Made by a program: the position numbers and the translations under genes
Shown here: positions 37,307 through 41,212 of the stretch, piece after piece
Layout of the letters: each line of letters starts with the position of its first letter
How positions within the stretch are numbered: position 1 is the first letter of the stretch
Assembly (NCBI RefSeq): GCF_009026145.1
Contig: NZ_WBUE01000034.1
Location: 1 to 41,212 of the forward strand
Length of the DNA stretch: 41,212 nt
Direction of reading: 5' to 3'
Source of the DNA: Hyphomicrobium sp.
GTDB taxonomy: Bacteria; Pseudomonadota; Alphaproteobacteria; Rhizobiales; Hyphomicrobiaceae
The notes under the pieces: generated by a model
What the model saw: the letters and a program-made list of their open reading frames with translations, nothing else
Told to the model about the DNA's origin: nothing
Database searches by the model: none

Positions 37307-37927
37307 TCACTCGGCCTTCTTGAAGGAATGCCACGTGCCGTCGGCGCCAATCGTCAGCCGCCACCACGTCCATTTCTTTTTCTCGCGCATGGCTTTTGCT
37401 TCCGCCGGGCCGACGAGGCGCAGGAGGTCGACCTCCTGGGCGGGCGTGAGCTTATCGAGCTCCATCTCGGCAAGATACGGCCAGACGTAGATGATGTTGT
37501 TCTCGAGATCCTTGCCGAGCGGCAACTCGGCCGCCCGCATCGGCAGGATGTCGGCTAGAACGGCGAGAATCTCGCGGCCGTTGCCATCGCCGGAGGTCCT
37601 TTTCCAGTAGGCGATCGGGTCTTCGCCGGGCGCCGCGGCGACCTCGGGCTTCAACTCGTTCCAGTCGAGCGGCTCGCGCAGGTCCTCGATGTTGCCCGAA
37701 TGGGCGGCGGCGAGAATGGCCTGGCGCATTTCCTCGACGGGAGCCGGCAGCGGCCCCGTGTCCTCGCCCGGTTTCGGCAGCCTTTTGACTGACGCTGGCG
37801 GGGTCTGCAGTTGCTCGTTGGCGGCGCGCCTTTCCAGTGCCGACGCGGGGGCCGCATGGACAAGGCCTACCACCGCCAGTACCAATACCGGCAAGCCTAC
37901 CCAACGTCCCTCGACCATCGATGGCAT
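37307..37927 (-). CDS. Secreted protein of unknown function, Hyphomicrobiales type
   Basis: A 206-residue protein with signal peptide (VGLPVLVLAVVGLVHAAPAS) and a soluble domain with MRQAILAAAHSGNIEDLREP, a Trp-containing GEDPIAYWKRTSGDGNGREI, and NNIIYVWPYLAEMELDKLTP. The C-terminus has KKKWTWWRLTIGADGTWHSF, a compact beta-hairpin-like ending. The pattern is familiar from conserved hypotheticals in Bradyrhizobium and relatives, with no assigned function. CGGAG lies 7 nt before the ATG at 37927. It is divergent from the LysE-type gene, with 75 bp between. Confidence 0.75.
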   Translation of the reverse strand: MPSMVEGRWVGLPVLVLAVVGLVHAAPASALERRAANEQLQTPPASVKRLPKPGEDTGPLPAPVEEMRQAILAAAHSGNIEDLREPLDWNELKPEVAAAPGEDPIAYWKRTSGDGNGREILAVLADILPMRAAELPLGKDLENNIIYVWPYLAEMELDKLTPAQEVDLLRLVGPAEAKAMREKKKWTWWRLTIGADGTWHSFKKAE

Positions 37928-38002
37928 CACCGGGCTCCGGCGCTGCGCGAGGAGATGACGGGCGACATTCGGCTCGCGATGCGGACCGGCAAAGGAAGGT
38001 GC

Positions 38003-38668
38003 ATGCAGTTTCTGCCCAATCCGCTCATCATCCCCGTTGGCATCATCATCGGAATCCTTGTCGCCGCGCCCGTCGGCCCGGTCAACGTGCTGTGCATTCA
38101 GCGCGCTATCGAGCGCGGATTTTGGGGAGGCATTGCGGCGGGGCTGGGCGCCATGCTGGGCGACGGCCTCATCGCGCTGTGCGCGGCGCTGGGCGTCGGC
38201 GCCATTTCCGGCGCCGTGCAATATCACCGCCTGGCCATTCAGCTGCTCGGCGGCCTGGTGCTCGTTGCCTTCGGGCTGAAGCTCTACTTCTCCGCGCCGC
38301 GCTTCGTGCCCGTGACGCCGGCGACGGAGCGCGCCGAGACCCTGCGCGATTTCGTTTGGGACATTCCCCAGACATTTCTGCTCACCATCACCAACCCCGG
38401 CGCGGTGCTCGGCCTGTTCGCGATCTTCGGCGGTGTGTCGACCTTCGTCGAGGTGAAGAGCTACGTCGATGCGTTGACCATCGTAGCTGCGGTCATGGGT
38501 GGCAGCCTGGCGTGGTGGCTGTCGCTGTCACATCTCATCGCGCGCTTCCGCCACCGCCTCAGCCTGGCGCGGCTGCAGCTCATCAACCAGATCGCCGGGC
38601 TGCTGCTCGTCGGCTTCGGGCTGTTGCTGGTTGGCGAGGTCGTCGCCAAGCGCTTCGGTCTGCTGTAG
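38003..38668 (+). CDS. LysE-family amino-acid exporter
   Basis: A 221-residue inner-membrane protein with about six hydrophobic helices: PLIIPVGIIIGILVAAPVGP, GIAAGLGAMLGDGLIALCAA, LAIQLLGGLVLVAFGLKLYF, FLLTITNPGAVLGLFAIFGG and others. The N-terminal AAPVGPVNVLCIQRAI and the TNPGAVLG loop are LysE/RhtB hallmarks. The family exports amino acids or related metabolites using the proton gradient; the substrate is not readable. AAGGAAGG at 37992-37999 lies just before the ATG. It converges on the following gene with 5 bp between. Confidence 0.88.
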   Translation: MQFLPNPLIIPVGIIIGILVAAPVGPVNVLCIQRAIERGFWGGIAAGLGAMLGDGLIALCAALGVGAISGAVQYHRLAIQLLGGLVLVAFGLKLYFSAPRFVPVTPATERAETLRDFVWDIPQTFLLTITNPGAVLGLFAIFGGVSTFVEVKSYVDALTIVAAVMGGSLAWWLSLSHLIARFRHRLSLARLQLINQIAGLLLVGFGLLLVGEVVAKRFGLL

Positions 38669-38673
38669 GCGCG

Positions 38674-38919
38674 CTACTGCCGCGTTCGGTGCAGGGTGAA
38701 TTCGCCCACGCGGATGCGGCGCTCCAGCCCGTTGGCCAGCTTCACCACGGCTTCCTCGCCGAACTGCGAGACGAGATCGGTCAATGCCGTGAACAGGGCC
38801 GCGTACGCCATCTGCTCGTTCGGCACACCGCTTTCGGTGCCCTCGTCCCACGCTTCGAGGATCAGCGATAGAGCCCGGTAGGTCGAATCGTCGGCATCGA
38901 GGCCTTCGAACAACTGCAT
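38674..38919 (-). CDS. Small conserved protein of unknown function
   Basis: An 81-residue protein starting MQLFEGLDADDSTYRALSLI, predicted mostly helical (LILEAWDEGTESGVPNEQMA, YAALFTALTDLVSQFGEEAV). A GGGGGAAA stretch lies directly upstream of the ATG and supports translation. No domain is recognised. It may be a regulator or adaptor-type small protein, but nothing in the sequence proves this. Confidence 0.7.
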   Translation of the reverse strand: MQLFEGLDADDSTYRALSLILEAWDEGTESGVPNEQMAYAALFTALTDLVSQFGEEAVVKLANGLERRIRVGEFTLHRTRQ

Positions 38920-39088
38920 CGTTTCCCCCTTTCGACCCAGAGGCCCCCCGGCCCCGGTCGCGGGTCGATAGAAATGGCAGCGCGCACGAGCGCGGCTGCC
39001 GATGCAGCTGCATATCACGCGCAAGCGCACCGAAAAGGGCACTCCGAGTTCACAGTAAACATTGGATCGCCGCGCGCATCGCCGCGCG

Positions 39089-39487
39089 TCACGGCACCGA
39101 CCGCACCAGCGTGTCGGCGATGGTAGCGCCTTCGGCCAGGAAGCGGTTGATGGCGTTCTGCGCCGACGGGCTGCAGGTGTTATAGGTGCGGCTGTAGCTT
39201 TGATAACCTTTATTGAAGCTGCGTGTCAGTTTGGCTTTGCGCAGCGCCGAAGTGCCTTCCGACTGCAACAGCTCCGCCATGCGCTCGCGCCATTGCTGGC
39301 CTTCTTCCGCACCGCACAGCTCGCGCAGGTAATGCACGGCGCCGAGGATCTCGGACAGGCGGAACAGCCGGTCGTCGTAGGGCTTGCTGTCGGGGGCCGC
39401 AGCCGCGGGGAGCGTTGCGGCGGCGAGCATCACGGCGGCCAACAGGGTCGGCAGGCGGTTCCCGGACGCTTTCGAGAAGTAATGCAT
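39089..39487 (-). CDS. TIGR02301-family secreted protein
   Basis: A 132-residue protein with a signal peptide (LPTLLAAVMLAAATLPAAAA) and the family pattern YDDRLFRLSEILGAVHYLRE-LC, then RERMAELL, KLTRSFNKGYQSYSRTYNTC. Two Cys (in RELCGAEEG and YNTCSPSAQ) probably form a disulfide. The family is restricted to alphaproteobacteria and has no proven function. It lies 40 bp downstream of the NUDIX gene on the same strand, and the two probably share a transcript. Confidence 0.85.
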   Translation of the reverse strand: MHYFSKASGNRLPTLLAAVMLAAATLPAAAAPDSKPYDDRLFRLSEILGAVHYLRELCGAEEGQQWRERMAELLQSEGTSALRKAKLTRSFNKGYQSYSRTYNTCSPSAQNAINRFLAEGATIADTLVRSVP

Positions 39488-39527
39488 GTGCGGACACTAG
39501 CACCGATTCTGGACGTTCCGGAGGCGC

Positions 39528-39986
39528 CTAATCACCCCCGGCGGCAAGAAGCCGCCAGGCCTCCGCGATCACGAACCGCGTGCCCGGCGTCATCGGCAGG
39601 TCTTCGAGCGCATCGAGCGGAAAGAAGCGCGCGTCCCGCGCATCGCCGCCGGCACGCGGATCGCCCTCGGCGGCGCGGCCGAAATAGGTGGCGAGCACAT
39701 AGTGCAGCAGCACCGTCCCGTCGCTTTCGTGCTCGATGATGTCATAGACGCCGGCCAGCCCGACGATGTGGGCCTCGAGACCTGCTTCCTCGCGCACCTC
39801 CCGGCGTGCCGTATCCTCGGCCGGCTCGCCCGCCTCGATCGATCCACCCGGCAGGCTCCACAGCCCCTGCGCCGGCGCTTCGCCGCGTTCCACGAGGAGC
39901 ACCGTCGAGCCGCGGAACAGCACGGCGCTGGCGCCCGCGCGCGGCCACGGACCCTGCGGCCGCTCAGCTGTATCGAAGCCACGCAT
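39528..39986 (-). CDS. NUDIX hydrolase
   Basis: A 152-residue enzyme with a complete Nudix box, G-x5-E-x7-RE-x2-EE-x-G at 48-70 (GSIEAGEPAEDTARREVREE then AGL), preceded by GLWSLPGG. Such enzymes hydrolyse nucleoside-diphosphate-X compounds; ADP-ribose or oxidised nucleotides are possible substrates, but no subfamily marker decides. GGAGA lies before the ATG. It is divergent from the SRAP gene with 40 bp between. Confidence 0.9.
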   Translation of the reverse strand: MRGFDTAERPQGPWPRAGASAVLFRGSTVLLVERGEAPAQGLWSLPGGSIEAGEPAEDTARREVREEAGLEAHIVGLAGVYDIIEHESDGTVLLHYVLATYFGRAAEGDPRAGGDARDARFFPLDALEDLPMTPGTRFVIAEAWRLLAAGGD

Positions 39987-40026
39987 GCGACTTCTCCCGC
40001 CCGCCGCGAGCGATTACCTTGAGCCA

Positions 40027-40710
40027 ATGTGCTCGCGCTACACTCTTACATCGCCGCCCGAGGCGGTGCGCGCCTATTTTCGCTACCTCAACGAGGCGGT
40101 GTTTCCGCCGCGCTACAACATTGCGCCCTCGCAACCGGTCGCCATCGTTCGCAACACTCCCAAGGGCGAGCGCGAGATGGCACTGGTGCGCTGGGGCCTC
40201 ATCCCTTCGTGGGTGAAGGATCCGCGCGCTTTCAAGATGCTGATCAACGCGCGCTCAGAAAGCGCTGCCGACAAGCCGTCGTTCTGTGCCGCCCTGCGCC
40301 ACAAGCGCTGCCTCGTCCCCGCTGACGGCTTTTACGAATGGACGGGCAGCGTCGGCGGCAAGCGCCCGCATCTCGTCCGGCCGCGACGCCGCGGGCCCAT
40401 GGGCATGGCGGCGATCTACGAGAACTGGCTCGGCGCCGACGGCAGCGAGATCGAAACCATGGCCATCCTCACCACCGCTGCCAACCGCGCCGTCTCGGTG
40501 CTGCATGACCGCATGCCGGTAATCATCGCGCCCGAGCATTTTGACGTCTGGCTCGATTGCCGCGCTGGCACCACGGCGGAGATCATGCACCTTCTGACGC
40601 CTGCCCCCGACGGCTACCTCGACATCGTCGAGGTCAGCCGCAAGCTGAACAACCCGCGCAACGAGGGTCCGGAGGTGCAGGAGCCGGTGAGCACGGGGAC
40701 GTTGCTCTAG
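40027..40710 (+). CDS. SRAP domain protein (HMCES/YedK family)
   Basis: A 227-residue protein that forms a thiazolidine cross-link to abasic sites in single-stranded DNA and so shields them. The catalytic Cys2 (MCSRYTL) is exposed after removal of Met1. Asn74 (INARSES), Glu104 (PADGFYEW) and His160 (SVLHDRMPV) complete the active site. NIAPSQPVAIVR and VRWGLIPSWVKD are family signatures. The frame runs far upstream, but the need for Cys at position 2 fixes the start at 40027. Confidence 0.94.
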   Translation: MCSRYTLTSPPEAVRAYFRYLNEAVFPPRYNIAPSQPVAIVRNTPKGEREMALVRWGLIPSWVKDPRAFKMLINARSESAADKPSFCAALRHKRCLVPADGFYEWTGSVGGKRPHLVRPRRRGPMGMAAIYENWLGADGSEIETMAILTTAANRAVSVLHDRMPVIIAPEHFDVWLDCRAGTTAEIMHLLTPAPDGYLDIVEVSRKLNNPRNEGPEVQEPVSTGTLL

Positions 40711-40845
40711 AACCGCGATGCCTGCGAAGCTGTTGAAATCACAGTTTTTGCCGTAAGTGCCTGGTGGCGGGTGTGCCCTGCCGGCCCTCGCCGTGGCGGT
40801 CGTTCAGGGGTAAGGTGCGCGCCAGATTGGTGAGGAGTTGTGCGC

Positions 40846-41212
40846 ATGGACTACCGGGGGCCCGATCTCGACCTGAGGACGTCACGCTGGAGCGCCTCCT
40901 CGACCGATCCGGCCGGCTGGCGCGAGGCTTCCCCGCACGCGCCGCAGCACCCGGGGCCCACGGGCGCCCGAGCGGCGCAGCGTTCGGGCCCCATCTGGGT
41001 CGACGAGACGCTGCTCGCCTGTGCCAACCACGCCTACGACGTGGCGCTCGCCTACCGCTCGGCCGAGGTGCGGCTCGAGCACCTCCTGCTCGCCATGACG
41101 CGCATCGAAGGTGCGGCGGCGGCGCTGGAGGCGCGCGGCGTGCGTGTCGCCTCGCTGCGCCGTGACAGCGCCGTGGCCATCGCGGGCGAGCCGCCGGCGA
41201 TGGGTGCCGATG
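40846..41212 (+). CDS. Clp N-domain-like protein, C-terminus outside window
   Basis: An open frame from the ATG at 40846 to the right edge (122 codons). GAGGAG at 40832-40837 lies 8 nt upstream. After a low-complexity Pro/Ala/Arg head (about 1-45), residues about 50-115 read like a Clp amino-terminal repeat: VDETLLACANHAYDVALAYR, VRLEHLLLAMTRIEGAAAAL, EARGVRVASLRRD. This matches the helical ClpA/ClpB N-domain pattern '..A...A......V..EHLLLAL......L...GV....L'. No ATPase module is seen before the edge, so it may be a stand-alone adaptor-like protein or the start of a larger one. Confidence 0.6.
   Translation, partial: MDYRGPDLDLRTSRWSASSTDPAGWREASPHAPQHPGPTGARAAQRSGPIWVDETLLACANHAYDVALAYRSAEVRLEHLLLAMTRIEGAAAALEARGVRVASLRRDSAVAIAGEPPAMGAD

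Overview
The window is a GC-rich chromosomal segment of an alphaproteobacterium, most likely of the order Hyphomicrobiales. The evidence is the set of lineage-typical genes: an RcdA-family (DUF1465) cell-cycle adaptor, a DUF1192 protein, a TIGR02301 protein, a NadQ-type regulator beside nadABC, a zinc-free L31, a ppdK, a GT21 ceramide-glucosyltransferase-like enzyme and TorF-type porins. I see no phage, transposase, CRISPR array, tRNA or rRNA. It reads as core and lineage-specific chromosome rather than an island.

Layout. 1-5.2 kb: the edge of a proline-rich secreted protein (minus), then a plus-strand run of a ThiE-like protein, a Sel1-repeat protein, an inositol-monophosphatase-family enzyme, and a MotA/ExbB-like channel with its OmpA/MotB-like partner. 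5.2-7.7 kb: a membrane-anchored coiled-coil protein and an MsbA-like ABC exporter (minus). 7.8-9.3 kb: rpmE with a clear promoter and a bidirectional terminator shared with rcdA, then a candidate ~77-nt sRNA with an exposed CCUCCC (minus) and a DUF1192 gene. 9.5-12.9 kb: quinone oxidoreductase, secreted unknown, GT21 glycosyltransferase. 12.9-16.7 kb: two tandem secreted glucosaminidase-like paralogues and a FolM-like SDR (minus). 17.1-20.1 kb: three tandem TorF-family porins, the first broken by a one-base frameshift.

20.5-24.1 kb: a plus-strand unknown, then a minus-strand M20 dipeptidase, RNase T2 and small membrane protein. 24.18-24.33 kb: two palindromic repeats upstream of ppdK (24.4-27.1 kb). 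27.5-32.4 kb: the NAD de novo pathway nadA-nadB-nadC on the minus strand, with the NUDIX-like regulator nadQ upstream. A perfect 19-bp palindrome and a second, imperfect copy inside the nadA promoter spacer make a convincing operator arrangement. 32.5-34.6 kb: a ygfZ-tag-HD hydrolase operon stitched by 4-bp stop/start overlaps. 34.7-41.2 kb: dihydroorotase, L,D-transpeptidase, several lineage-specific unknowns, a LysE-type exporter, a NUDIX hydrolase, an SRAP (HMCES/YedK) protein and a Clp-N-like protein cut by the right edge.

The genes group into NAD synthesis with its own repressor, envelope work (transpeptidase, glucosaminidases, porins, MotAB-like pair, ABC exporter, glycosyltransferase), genome or metabolite repair (tag, SRAP, NUDIX, HD phosphohydrolase, YgfZ) and cell-cycle or translation functions (rcdA, rpmE). 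No confirmed new multi-gene system is visible. The best leads are the sRNA candidate, the NadQ operator architecture, the paired palindromes before ppdK, the decaying porin array and the unexplained MotAB-like pair.
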